DNA from: PALSA-505 sp035308365
Lineage (GTDB): Bacteria; Actinomycetota; Actinomycetes; Streptosporangiales; Streptosporangiaceae
DNA length: 20,763 nucleotides
Assembly: GCA_035308365.1 (NCBI GenBank)
Contig: DATGGU010000109.1
Location: 1 to 20,763, forward strand
Direction: 5' to 3'
The translations under genes were made by a program, and so were the position numbers. The notes under the pieces are model-generated. The model saw nothing but the letters and a program-made list of their open reading frames with translations. It searched no databases and was not told where the DNA came from. Below are positions 8,169 through 15,601 of the stretch, piece by piece. The number at the start of each line of letters is the position of its first letter. The first letter of the stretch is position 1.

Positions 8169-8855
8169 CTACATCCCTGCCGGGCGGGCGGCCAGCTCGG
8201 CCCGGATGTCTGCTCGCCGGCTGATCCGCCCCCGGCCGCGCTGCCAGGGCGTCAGCACCCGCCGCAACAGCACCAGGACCGTGTCGGTGACCAGCGAAAG
8301 GATGATGATCAAGATGATCCCGACGACGATCTCGGTGGTGAAATTGCGCTGCTCGCCGTCGATGAACAGGTAACCGAGCCCGCCGATGCCGATCAGGCCG
8401 CCGACGCTGACCAGGCTGATGCTGGACACGGCCGCGACCCGCAGCCCCGCGATCACTACCGGGACGGCGATCGGCAGCTCCACCATGACCAGCCGCCGCC
8501 AGGTGCCGAAGCCCATGGCCACCGCCGCCTGCCGGACCGGCTCAGGCACCGAACGCAGCCCGTCCACCACGCTCGGGAAGATCGCCGCCAGCGAGTAGAC
8601 CCCCATCGGGATCATCACCGTGGTGTCGGACAGCCCGGTGTAGGCGATCAGAACGACGAACAGGGCCAGGCCGGGCAGCGCGTACAGCACGCTGATCAGG
8701 CCGAGTACCGGGGGATACAGCCAGCCGAACCGGGCGCACAGCACGCCGAGCGGCAGCGAGACTGCCAGCCCCACCAGCACCGGGACCAGGGCGAGGTAGG
8801 CGTTCTGCCCGGTGAGATGCGCCAGCAAGCTGGCATTGCTGAAGGCCCAGCTCAT
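8169..8855 (-). CDS. ABC importer permease, OpuC/QAT type (first permease)
   Basis: Starting at ATG 8855 the product is 228 residues. The open frame continues upstream over the ATPase gene, but this start gives a 4-base ATGA overlap with the ATPase stop and a normal permease N-terminus (MSWAFSNASLLAHLTGQN). It has about six membrane segments, the EAA loop (AVAMGFGTWRRLVMVELPIA, then VPVVIAGLRVAAVSSISL) and GGLIGIGGLGYLFIDG. Two different permease genes per operon are typical for the OpuC/OsmVWXY arrangement, whereas the HutXWV histidine transporter has one permease gene. Confidence 0.93.
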   Translation of the reverse strand: MSWAFSNASLLAHLTGQNAYLALVPVLVGLAVSLPLGVLCARFGWLYPPVLGLISVLYALPGLALFVVLIAYTGLSDTTVMIPMGVYSLAAIFPSVVDGLRSVPEPVRQAAVAMGFGTWRRLVMVELPIAVPVVIAGLRVAAVSSISLVSVGGLIGIGGLGYLFIDGEQRNFTTEIVVGIILIIILSLVTDTVLVLLRRVLTPWQRGRGRISRRADIRAELAARPAGM

Positions 8856-10057
8856 GACGTCGCCGCACCTTCCACGGCCGGGGCGGCCCCGACGTCGGGG
8901 GCTGCACCCACCCCCCGGGCCACCTCTTCGGCCCGGGCGTCCTCGTCGGCCTGCTGGATCGCCGCCCTGAGCCGGTCGTAGGAGGTCAGGCCGACCACGC
9001 GGCCGTCGCCGTCCACCCCGACCGCCTGGCCAGTGCTGGACAGCACCGTGGCATCCAGCGCGGCCCGCAGCGAGTCGGTGTCCACGGCGAACGTATGCCC
9101 GTGACCGGAGGTGAGCGGCACATCGGCCAGCGTCGTCTCGCCCGGCGCCGCTTCGAGCTGGCTGACCGTGACCCAGCCGAGCGGCAGCCGCTCGGCGTCG
9201 ATCACCAGCAGCCACGCCGCCCCGGCCCGGCGGGCCTGGGCCAGCGCGGCGGTGGCCGACGTCTGCTGCCCGGCCAGGGCACTGGCGTCGAGGTCCAGGC
9301 TGCTGGCGGGAAGGAACGACAGCCTGCGGATCCCCCGGTCGAAGCCGAGGAAGTCCTCCACGTAGCCGTCGGCGGGCACGGCCAGCAGTCGCTTCGGGCT
9401 GTCCACCTGGACCAGGTGGCCGCCGGGCCGGAAGATGGCGACCTGATCGCCGACCTTGATCGCCTCCTCGATGTCATGGGTGACCAGGACCACGGTCTTG
9501 TGCAGCTCCCCCTGCAGCCGCAACAGCTCATCTTGCAGGGTGGCTCTGACAATCGGGTCGACGGCGCTGAACGGCTCGTCCATCAGCAGCACCGGCGGAT
9601 CGGCGGCCAGCGCCCTGGCCACGCCCACCCGCTGCTGCTGGCCCCCGGAGAGCTGATGCGGGTACCTGCGCGCCATCTGCGCGTCCAGGCCGACCAGATC
9701 CATCAGCTCACGGGCGCGGGCCCTGGCCTTCTGCTTGGTCCAGCCGGTCAGCATCGGCACCGTGGCGATGTTGTCCTGGACCGTCCGGTGCGGGAACAGG
9801 CCGGCCTGCTGGATCACGTAGCCGATGCCCCGGCGCAGCTGGGCCGGGTTGGTACGCTGCACGTCGGTGCCGTCGAGCAGAATCCGGCCGCTGGTCGGGT
9901 CGATCAGCCGGTTGATCATCCGGAGCGTGGTGGTCTTGCCGCAGCCGCTCGGGCCCACGAGAACGGTGGTCTGGCCTGTGGGGATCTCGAGGTCGAGTTC
10001 GCTCACCGCGATCGTGCCCCCGGGATATCGCTTCGTTACTCGCTCGAAGGTGATCAC
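8852..10057 (-). CDS. ABC importer ATPase with C-terminal CBS domains, OpuCA/ProV type
   Basis: This 401-residue cytoplasmic ATPase has Walker A GPSGCGKTT (35-43), Q-loop around VIQQAGLFPH, signature LSGGQQQR (136-143), Walker B VLLMDEP (156-162) and the switch H194 (VTHD). The leader segment 248-375 reads as a pair of CBS domains, which in OpuA/OpuC proteins sense ionic strength or nucleotides. An Ala/Glu-rich tail ends the protein. Translation begins at GTG (10057), with GAGAGG about 7 nt upstream. It is the first gene of the four-gene importer and faces the lyase gene across a 279-nt divergent region. CBS domains are more typical of osmoprotectant importers than of the known histidine HutV, so osmotic control of uptake is possible. 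Confidence 0.95.
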   Translation of the reverse strand: MITFERVTKRYPGGTIAVSELDLEIPTGQTTVLVGPSGCGKTTTLRMINRLIDPTSGRILLDGTDVQRTNPAQLRRGIGYVIQQAGLFPHRTVQDNIATVPMLTGWTKQKARARARELMDLVGLDAQMARRYPHQLSGGQQQRVGVARALAADPPVLLMDEPFSAVDPIVRATLQDELLRLQGELHKTVVLVTHDIEEAIKVGDQVAIFRPGGHLVQVDSPKRLLAVPADGYVEDFLGFDRGIRRLSFLPASSLDLDASALAGQQTSATAALAQARRAGAAWLLVIDAERLPLGWVTVSQLEAAPGETTLADVPLTSGHGHTFAVDTDSLRAALDATVLSSTGQAVGVDGDGRVVGLTSYDRLRAAIQQADEDARAEEVARGVGAAPDVGAAPAVEGAATS

Positions 10058-10336
10058 AGCACGGCCTCTCTAGACTCTGCTGGCCAGTAATCGGGAGTTA
10101 ACGCCGGGATCGGGGGCTCTTCTTCCCTGGATATCCCCGCTGGCGCCTGATTTCATGATCTTCGGTGCGGGCGTCCGCGTGCTGCACGCGGGCGACCCGC
10201 CTACCGCCAAGGCGCCATCCATGATCCACATCATGTTCTTGGAGCAATACGAGGGTGTCAAGGATACGCCGGCTGACATTGCCGACTCGTTATCCCGTTT
10301 CGCCATACCACCTGCAGCCCGGAGACAGAAACCACC
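10058..10336. promoter_or_regulatory. Divergent control region between importer operon and lyase gene, with two inverted repeats
   Basis: This gap must carry both start sites. Two inverted repeats stand out: 10175-10191 (CCGCGTGC, one centre base, then its reverse complement) and 10220-10235 (CATGAT, 4 nt, ATCATG). The heptamer CATGATC also occurs at 10154-10160. For the lyase, TTGCCG (10279-10284) with CATACC (10304-10309) is a weak promoter candidate with a long 19-nt spacer. No convincing promoter for the importer could be fixed. The repeats are plausible binding sites for a shared hut regulator, but no regulator adjoins them. Confidence 0.4.
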
Positions 10337-11785
10337 ATGGCTGAAGCACTGCCGCCGGCGCGACCCGTTGTCTGCGACGGCACCACGATGACCTGCACCC
10401 AGGTCCGGTCCATCGCCCGGGACGGCGCCGAGGTCGGCGTGACCCCGGACGGGCTGGAACGCGCCCGGCTGGCCAGGGAGGTCGTGCAGCAGGTCGCCGC
10501 CCGCCACCCGGTCTACGGCCGCACCACCGGGGTCGGCGCCAACCGCGCGATAACCACCGACGATGCCGGTCACGGCCTGCGCCTGCTGCGCAGCCACGCG
10601 GGCGGCGCCGGCCCCATGCTCGACGTCACCAGGGCCCGCGCCATGCTCGCCGTCCGGCTCAACCAGCTAGCCGCCGGCGGCTCCGGCGTCGACCCGGCCG
10701 TCCTGACCGTGCTCGCCCAGGCGCTCAACCTCGGCCTGGTCCCCCCGGTGCGGATGGTTGGCGCGATCGGCACCGGCGACCTGACCGCGCTGGCCTCGAC
10801 CGCCCTGTGCGTCCTCGGCGAGCACCCCTGGCAAGGCGGCACCCTCCCGCCGTTCCGCCTGGATCCGGCCGACGCCCTGGCGTTCATCAGCAGCAACGCG
10901 GCCACCATCGGCGAAGCCGCGCTGGCCTGCGCCGACCTGGGCGAACTGCTTGATGCCGGGCTGGTGATCGCCGCCCTCTGCTTCCTCGCCGTCAACGGCT
11001 CCCCCGAGTCGTATGCCGTTGCTGTCCAGCAGGCCCGCCCGCATCCCGGCCAGCGGGCGGTGGCGGCCCGCCTGCGCGCCCTGCTGGACAGCCAGCCGCT
11101 CACCCCCACCCGCATCCAGGACCCCTACGGCTACCGCGCGCTTCCCCAGGTCCACGGGCCCGCCATCGACGCGGCCGCTTCGCTGGATCACACCCTGACC
11201 ATCGAGCTGAACGCCGCAGCCGAAAACCCCCTGGTCAACGTCGCGAGTACCGAGGTCCTGCACAACGGCAACTTCTACACGGCTTACCTGGGCCTGGCCC
11301 TGGACGCCACCCGCGCCGCCCTGTTCCAGACGGCAGCCCTGTCGGCGGCCCGCCTCGGCACCCTGAACGAACCCGCCTTCACCGGCCTGCGCCCGTTCCT
11401 GGCCGACGAGGCCCCCGCCAGTTCCGGCGTGATGACCCTGGAGTACGTGGCCCACTCTGCCCTGGCCGACATCCGCCGCCTGGCCTCCCCCGCCGCCCTG
11501 GGCACCGCCGTCCTGTCCCGTGGCCTGGAGGAGCAGGCCAACTTCTCCACCCAGGCCGCCCGCGCCGCCACCGACACGGTCGCCGCCTACCGCATCGTGT
11601 TGTCTTGCGAACTGGTTGCCGTCATCCGCGCTCTCACCATGCAGGGCACTCAGCCAGCCCCCGGCCCGCTCCGCCAGGCCTACGACCTGGCCGCCACCGC
11701 CCTGGATCCGCGTATCGAAGACCGCCCCCTGGACCCCGACCTGGACACCGCCGACCGCCTGCTCCCCGCCCTCGCCGCCCGGTGA
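10337..11785 (+). CDS. hutH: Histidine/aromatic ammonia-lyase homologue with altered MIO tripeptide
   Basis: The 482-residue protein belongs to the histidine ammonia-lyase superfamily, whose members eliminate ammonia from histidine to give urocanate. Conserved features, with Pseudomonas HAL equivalents: Y60 in VYGRTTGVGANR (Y53), S86-H87 in RSHAGG (H83, typical of histidine enzymes), N220 in AVNGSPESY (N195), and Q261, Y264 and R267 in QDPYGYRALPQVHG (Q277, Y280, R283). ENP at 296-298 is also family-like. The exception is the prosthetic group site: Ala-Ser-Gly of GASGD is G145-T146-G147 in IGTGDLTALAS, so the Ser that is dehydrated to form MIO is Thr. Length is slightly short for HAL (about 510). 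Its place divergent to the importer and near hutU suggests a urocanate-producing role, though another amine substrate is possible. A GGAG lies about 12 nt upstream of the start. Confidence 0.85.
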   Translation: MAEALPPARPVVCDGTTMTCTQVRSIARDGAEVGVTPDGLERARLAREVVQQVAARHPVYGRTTGVGANRAITTDDAGHGLRLLRSHAGGAGPMLDVTRARAMLAVRLNQLAAGGSGVDPAVLTVLAQALNLGLVPPVRMVGAIGTGDLTALASTALCVLGEHPWQGGTLPPFRLDPADALAFISSNAATIGEAALACADLGELLDAGLVIAALCFLAVNGSPESYAVAVQQARPHPGQRAVAARLRALLDSQPLTPTRIQDPYGYRALPQVHGPAIDAAASLDHTLTIELNAAAENPLVNVASTEVLHNGNFYTAYLGLALDATRAALFQTAALSAARLGTLNEPAFTGLRPFLADEAPASSGVMTLEYVAHSALADIRRLASPAALGTAVLSRGLEEQANFSTQAARAATDTVAAYRIVLSCELVAVIRALTMQGTQPAPGPLRQAYDLAATALDPRIEDRPLDPDLDTADRLLPALAAR

Positions 11786-11906
11786 GAATCATTTTCTTCA
11801 TTACGGACGGGGCCGGCCAACTGCGAACGGTCAGCCCCAGCGCCGGATCGTCTTACCAGCCCCAGGACTTCGGTACCGGGCGGCAATGCTCGCTCATCCT
11901 GGCGAA

Positions 11907-11929
11907 CCGAACACCGTTCGGCCTAGTGT
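11907..11929 (+). promoter_or_regulatory. Promoter of the nitronate-monooxygenase-like gene with inverted repeat
   Basis: TAGTGT (11924-11929) is a -10 candidate only 6 nt before the ATG at 11936, which would give a leaderless transcript; there is no ribosome site. Just upstream, in the -35/-10 spacer, CCGAAC (11907-11912) and GTTCGG (11916-11921) form an inverted repeat with a 3-nt centre. A repressor bound there would block the promoter. Confidence 0.45.
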
Positions 11930-11935
11930 CATCCC

Positions 11936-13066
11936 ATGCGTACCGAAGTCTGCGAGATGTTCGGGATCGAGTTCCCGCTGTTCGCCTTCAGCCACTGCCG
12001 GGACGTCGTCGCGGCGGTCTCCAACGCGGGCGGCCTGGGTGTCCTCGGCGCTGTCGCCTTCTCGCCGGCCCGGCTGGAAGAGGAACTGCGCTGGATCGAC
12101 GGCCACGTCGGCGGGCGGCCCTACGGCGTGGACGTGCTGGTCCCCCGGAAGATCGACAAGTCTGCCGAGGCGGGCTCGGTCATGGCTGCGATTCCCGCGC
12201 AGCACTGGGACTTCGTGAGCCATCTGCTGGACAAGTACGGCGTCCCGGCCCCGGCGGCCGGGCAAGGCTATGGTGCGCAGGCGGCGCAGGCCGAGGCGCG
12301 GCAGGTGACCACGGCCGGGGTGAGCGACCTGATCGACGTTTCGCTGGCGCATCCGGTGCGGCTGATGGCGAGCGCCCTGGGCACGCCGCCGCCGGCCATG
12401 GTGGAGAGGGCGGGCGCGGCCGGGGTGCCGGTGGCCGCCCTGGTCGGCACCGCCGAACATGCCCGCAGGCAGGCGGCGGCCGGGGTGGACCTGATTGTCG
12501 CGCAGGGTACCGAGGCCGGCGGGCACACCGGCGAGATCTCGACGATGGTGCTGGTCCCCGAGGTGGTGGACGCGGTCGCGCCGCTGCCGGTGCTGGCGGC
12601 CGGCGGCATCGCGACCGGGCGGCAGATGGCGGCGGCGCTGGCCCTGGGTGCGTCCGGGGTGTGGTGCGGCTCGGTGTGGCTGACCACCGAAGAGGCCGAG
12701 ACCGCGCCGGCCGTGAAGGAGAAGATGCTGGCGGCCACGTCCCGGGACACGATCCGGTCCCGGTCCCGGACCGGCAAGCCGGCCAGGCAGCTCCGGTCGG
12801 CCTGGACCGACGAGTGGGAGGGCCCGGACAGCCCGGGCGCGCTGCCGATGCCACTGCAGATGATCGTGGCCGAGAGCACCATGCGGCATATCGGCAAGGT
12901 CGCCGAGAGCGGCAACCCGGGCGCCAGGGAGCTGGCCAACTACTTCGTCGGCCAGTGCGTCGGCCTGATGAACACGGTCAAGCCGGCCCGCCAGGTCGTC
13001 TACGACATGGTCGAGGAGTTCGCCGGCACCCTGGACCGGCTGAACAAGATCACCGGCATGACCTGA
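11936..13066 (+). CDS. Nitronate monooxygenase-family FMN enzyme
   Basis: This 376-residue TIM-barrel flavoprotein matches the nitronate monooxygenase / 2-nitropropane dioxygenase family, which also contains FabK enoyl reductases. FMN and catalytic elements seen are SNAGGLGVLGA (29-39), AQGTEAGGHTGE (189-200) with the conserved H197, AAGGIATGRQ (221-230) and ALGASGVWCGS (236-245), which bind the phosphate. Residues 260-376 form the usual helical end. The reaction is oxidation of alkyl nitronates or related acids with FMN and oxygen; the physiological substrate is not visible. It stands alone on the plus strand between hutH and convergent minus-strand genes. The N-terminus starts directly with the barrel, so the ATG at 11936 seems right. 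Confidence 0.85.
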   Translation: MRTEVCEMFGIEFPLFAFSHCRDVVAAVSNAGGLGVLGAVAFSPARLEEELRWIDGHVGGRPYGVDVLVPRKIDKSAEAGSVMAAIPAQHWDFVSHLLDKYGVPAPAAGQGYGAQAAQAEARQVTTAGVSDLIDVSLAHPVRLMASALGTPPPAMVERAGAAGVPVAALVGTAEHARRQAAAGVDLIVAQGTEAGGHTGEISTMVLVPEVVDAVAPLPVLAAGGIATGRQMAAALALGASGVWCGSVWLTTEEAETAPAVKEKMLAATSRDTIRSRSRTGKPARQLRSAWTDEWEGPDSPGALPMPLQMIVAESTMRHIGKVAESGNPGARELANYFVGQCVGLMNTVKPARQVVYDMVEEFAGTLDRLNKITGMT

Positions 13067-13079
13067 CCCACCCAGGCCG

Positions 13080-13319
13080 TCACCGGTGCGAGGCCAGGAT
13101 GGCGTGATGATCGCCGGCGTCCGGCGGCGGGCCGGCGTGCACCAGGGCGGCGGTCAGCCGGGGCAGCCCGTGCAGCACCGCGTGGCGCAGCCACACCGGC
13201 AGCCAGCCGCTCCTGTGGTCGTGTTCATGGCCATGATCATGGTCGTGGCCACCCAGATGACCGTGCTCATGATCGCTGGCGTGGTGACCCGGCTGGCTCA
13301 CCCGGTGCGACTGTCCCAT
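13080..13319 (-). CDS. Small His/Asp-rich protein, probable metal binder
   Basis: A 79-residue reading frame whose residues about 12-36 alternate His with Asp, Glu and Gly (HEHGHLGGHDHDHGHEHDH), followed by a short amphipathic or hydrophobic stretch (GWLPVWLRHAVLHGLPRL) and a Pro-rich end. No known domain was recognised. His/Asp runs of this sort bind Zn, Ni or Co ions in transporters, chaperones and storage proteins. Codon use in the second half is strongly GC3-biased as in neighbouring genes, supporting a real gene, but no good ribosome site precedes ATG 13319. It follows the membrane protein gene (stop 13362) by 42 nt and may share its transcript. It could also be a decayed remnant of a larger metal protein. 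Confidence 0.45.
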   Translation of the reverse strand: MGQSHRVSQPGHHASDHEHGHLGGHDHDHGHEHDHRSGWLPVWLRHAVLHGLPRLTAALVHAGPPPDAGDHHAILASHR

Positions 13320-13361
13320 GCCGCCAAGCGTGCCCGCAAATCCCGGTCGCAGCCAGCGGCG

Positions 13362-14486
13362 TCATTTGGACTGGCGGCCCATCGGCGGGCGGATGGGGGG
13401 AATGGCGGGCTGGCCGCCGTGGCGGGGGCCCGACCAGAGCGCGGGAACCGCGTCCACGGCATAGGCCACGCCGTAGGCGGCCTGCTCGTAGTTGACCCGC
13501 CAGCCGGTGAAGTCCGGCCAGGCGTCGGCCGGATCCCGCTCGATCGGGAAGTCAACCTTGCGCAGCCTGTCGATGGCGTCGAGGAATTCGTCGTAGGTAA
13601 TGCTGATCTCGGCGCCGGGATCCGGCGTCTCGGGGATGTCCAGGCCCATGGCCCGGCCGATGTCCCGGAAGCAGAGGAAGCCCGAGCGCAGGCACAGCCG
13701 GGCCGGCACGGTCGGCGCGATTTCCGGCGACAGCGAGAGCAGCAGCGCGGCCGAGTCCAGCACGGCCAGCAGCGCGGTCACCCAGGACGAGAGCGGCCGG
13801 GGCGAGCGGAACCGCACCAGCGGAAGGTAGGTGGTGTGGCTCTCCGCCACATCGGCGGCCCACCGCTCCCACTGCGCGTACAGATCCGGCAGGGTGTCCA
13901 GGGTGGACACCCCGGACCCCAGCGCGTAGTGCGTACGGGACAGCAGCTCCGGCCCCCAGGATGGCACGCCACCCCGCGCATTGAGCAGCGCCACCTCGGT
14001 TTCCCGCCGGTTGAACGCACCGTAGAGGGCCGGCAGGTACCCGATCTGCAGCGCGACGATGATCAGCCCGGTCGCGGCTGCGACGAAGACGATCGCCGAC
14101 GGCACTTCCCCGGACGGTTCGGCGAACCCCAGGGTGAACATCGACGACCCGGCGGCCGTAAAGGCGAACGCCAGCCCGCCGTGGCTGGTGAATGGCCACA
14201 GCAACAGCGCGAAGCCGATCAGTGAGAGCCCCAGCCAGGCCACCAGCTGGGCGAGCAGCACCATGGCCGCCTGCGCCGCGAGCACCCTGTCCCGTTTCTT
14301 GTGATCGTCGATGAAGCTGATCGCCAGCCAGAACACCTTGTTCACCGACTGGTCCACGCCGCGGGTCAGCCAGCTGGTGACCGGCCGGGGCACGATGAGC
14401 GTCCCGGTCACGCTGTACCAGGTAGTCAGGACGAGCACAGCCCCGGCCGCCCCGGCCACCATCCGCGCGGCAAGCGGCACCACCAT
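13362..14486 (-). CDS. Integral membrane protein, ion-channel-like
   Basis: From ATG 14486 (GGAG 5 nt upstream; a GTG at 14492 would overlap that site) the product is 374 residues. Hydrophobic segments fall at about 3-26, 70-96 and 127-155. Between the second and third is FTAAGSSMFTLGFAEP, which looks like a re-entrant pore loop ahead of a long helix (AIVFVAAATGLIIVALQIGYLPALYGAF), similar to two-transmembrane potassium channels although the selectivity sequence is TLGF rather than TVGYG. Residues 160-374 are a soluble alpha-helical domain presumably in the cytoplasm. Ion conduction is an inference from this one motif. The protein could instead be a channel-derived regulator; no family name can be assigned with certainty. 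Confidence 0.75.
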   Translation of the reverse strand: MVVPLAARMVAGAAGAVLVLTTWYSVTGTLIVPRPVTSWLTRGVDQSVNKVFWLAISFIDDHKKRDRVLAAQAAMVLLAQLVAWLGLSLIGFALLLWPFTSHGGLAFAFTAAGSSMFTLGFAEPSGEVPSAIVFVAAATGLIIVALQIGYLPALYGAFNRRETEVALLNARGGVPSWGPELLSRTHYALGSGVSTLDTLPDLYAQWERWAADVAESHTTYLPLVRFRSPRPLSSWVTALLAVLDSAALLLSLSPEIAPTVPARLCLRSGFLCFRDIGRAMGLDIPETPDPGAEISITYDEFLDAIDRLRKVDFPIERDPADAWPDFTGWRVNYEQAAYGVAYAVDAVPALWSGPRHGGQPAIPPIRPPMGRQSK

Positions 14487-14707
14487 AAGCACTCCAGATG
14501 ATCAGCGGCTAGCCCGAACCTACCCCCGGAGTCCAGAGCCTGATCCAGCGGGACGAGGTGATGCTGCAGGCCGAAGATGGCGGCCTGGGTGCGAACGGCC
14601 GGCCTGCGCACGATCTAGCCACGTCCCGGCCGGGTACCTTATGGGCATGCGCAGCGATGACGGACCGGTGCGGGCTGGCCGGCGACCGGTGCCGGGTTCC
14701 GGCTGAG

Positions 14708-15586
14708 ATGCACGTCGTTGGCCTGGTGCTGCACCCGCAGCGCGATTCCGGCCCCGCGGTGACGGCGGTGCTCGGCTGGGCCGCCCGCAACGGCGGGCAG
14801 GTGCTCGGGATCGATTCGGAGATCCACCGGCTGGCCTTGTCCAACGGGGATTGCCCGGCGCTCGGGGTTCCGGCCCAGGAGCTTGGCCAGCGCGCTGACC
14901 TGCTGGTCAGTCTCGGCGGGGACGGCACGATGCTGCGGGCCATGCGGCTGGCCGACCGGCAGCGCGCGCCGGTGCTCGGGGTGAACCTCGGCAAGCTCGG
15001 GTTCCTGGCCGAGGTGGACGTGCCCGACCTGCCAGGCGCGCTGTCCGCCATCGACAGCCACGAGTTCACCATCGAGTCACGGCTCGCGGTGGACGCGGTC
15101 ATCGGCGACCAGGTCGTGACGGCGTTCAATGACGTGGCCTGCGTACGCTTTCCCGGGCAGCCGACCGCCGTGATCGCGGTGCGGGCGGCCGGCCACCCGT
15201 TCGTCAGCTACGCCGCCGACGCCGTCGTGGTGGCCACGCCGACCGGCTCCACCGCCTACAGTTTCTCGGCCGGCGGCCCGATCGTGAGCCCGTCCGTCGA
15301 GGCGCTGCTGGTCACCCCGGCCGCGCCGCACTCCGCCTACAACCGTGGCCTGGTCCTGTCCGTGCACGACAGCCTGGCGCTGGAACTGCTGCCGGCCAGC
15401 GGCACGCTCGCCGTCGAGGTGGACGGCCAGGTCGCCGCCAACGTCAGCGCCGGGGACAGAATCGAGCTGCGGCCGCGCCCCGGTGCCGCCCACGTCGTCC
15501 GCCTCGGCCGGACCACGTTCTACGAACGGGCCAGGCGCAAGCTCCGGCTCACCGACTCCGCCGAGGTCCCGGTCACACCGGGCTGA
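14708..15586 (+). CDS. nadK: NAD kinase
   Basis: NAD kinase phosphorylates NAD to NADP using ATP or polyphosphate in the cytoplasm. From ATG 14708 the protein has 292 residues, the normal family length (about 290-300). Diagnostic motifs are GGDGT (70-74, with catalytic D72), VNLGKLGFLAE (92-102), FNDV (140-143), and TPTGSTAYSFSAGGPIVSP (177-195) of the second domain. The frame is open to 14558, but the family N-terminus (VGLVLHPQRD) sits right at this Met. No strong ribosome site is seen, so the exact start and possible leaderless translation remain open. It is convergent with the LacI gene and both stop codons lie inside one hairpin. Confidence 0.95.
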   Translation: MHVVGLVLHPQRDSGPAVTAVLGWAARNGGQVLGIDSEIHRLALSNGDCPALGVPAQELGQRADLLVSLGGDGTMLRAMRLADRQRAPVLGVNLGKLGFLAEVDVPDLPGALSAIDSHEFTIESRLAVDAVIGDQVVTAFNDVACVRFPGQPTAVIAVRAAGHPFVSYAADAVVVATPTGSTAYSFSAGGPIVSPSVEALLVTPAAPHSAYNRGLVLSVHDSLALELLPASGTLAVEVDGQVAANVSAGDRIELRPRPGAAHVVRLGRTTFYERARRKLRLTDSAEVPVTPG

Positions 15587-15601
15587 CCAGCGGCGGTCAG
15601 C
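15582..15601. terminator. Small bidirectional hairpin between nadK and LacI-type gene
   Basis: GCTGACC (15582-15588) and GGTCAGC (15595-15601) form a 7-bp stem with a 6-nt loop. Both convergent stop codons (nadK 15584-15586, regulator 15597-15599) are within the two arms. It is symmetric, so it could end transcription from either side; without a T-tract the case is moderate. Confidence 0.5.

Noticed and set aside
8169..9215. A 348-codon extension of the first permease.
   Set aside because: The added N-terminal part is antisense/out-of-frame over the ATPase gene; ATG 8855 gives the usual permease start and an ATGA overlap.
11908..11920. CGAAC-ACC-GTTCG resembles an actinobacterial LexA (SOS) box.
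   Set aside because: The LexA site has four bases between GAAC and GTTC; here there are three, and the gene is not a DNA-repair gene.
13200..13280. Repeated CATGATCATG-like palindromes suggested a binding-site cluster.
   Set aside because: They arise from alternating His and Asp codons (CAT/CAC, GAT/GAC) of the His-rich gene.
14641..14706. A 21-codon frame ending one base before the nadK start (TGAGATG) as a leader peptide.
   Set aside because: There is no ribosome site, no attenuation-like residue run and no conserved feature; chance frames of this length are common here.
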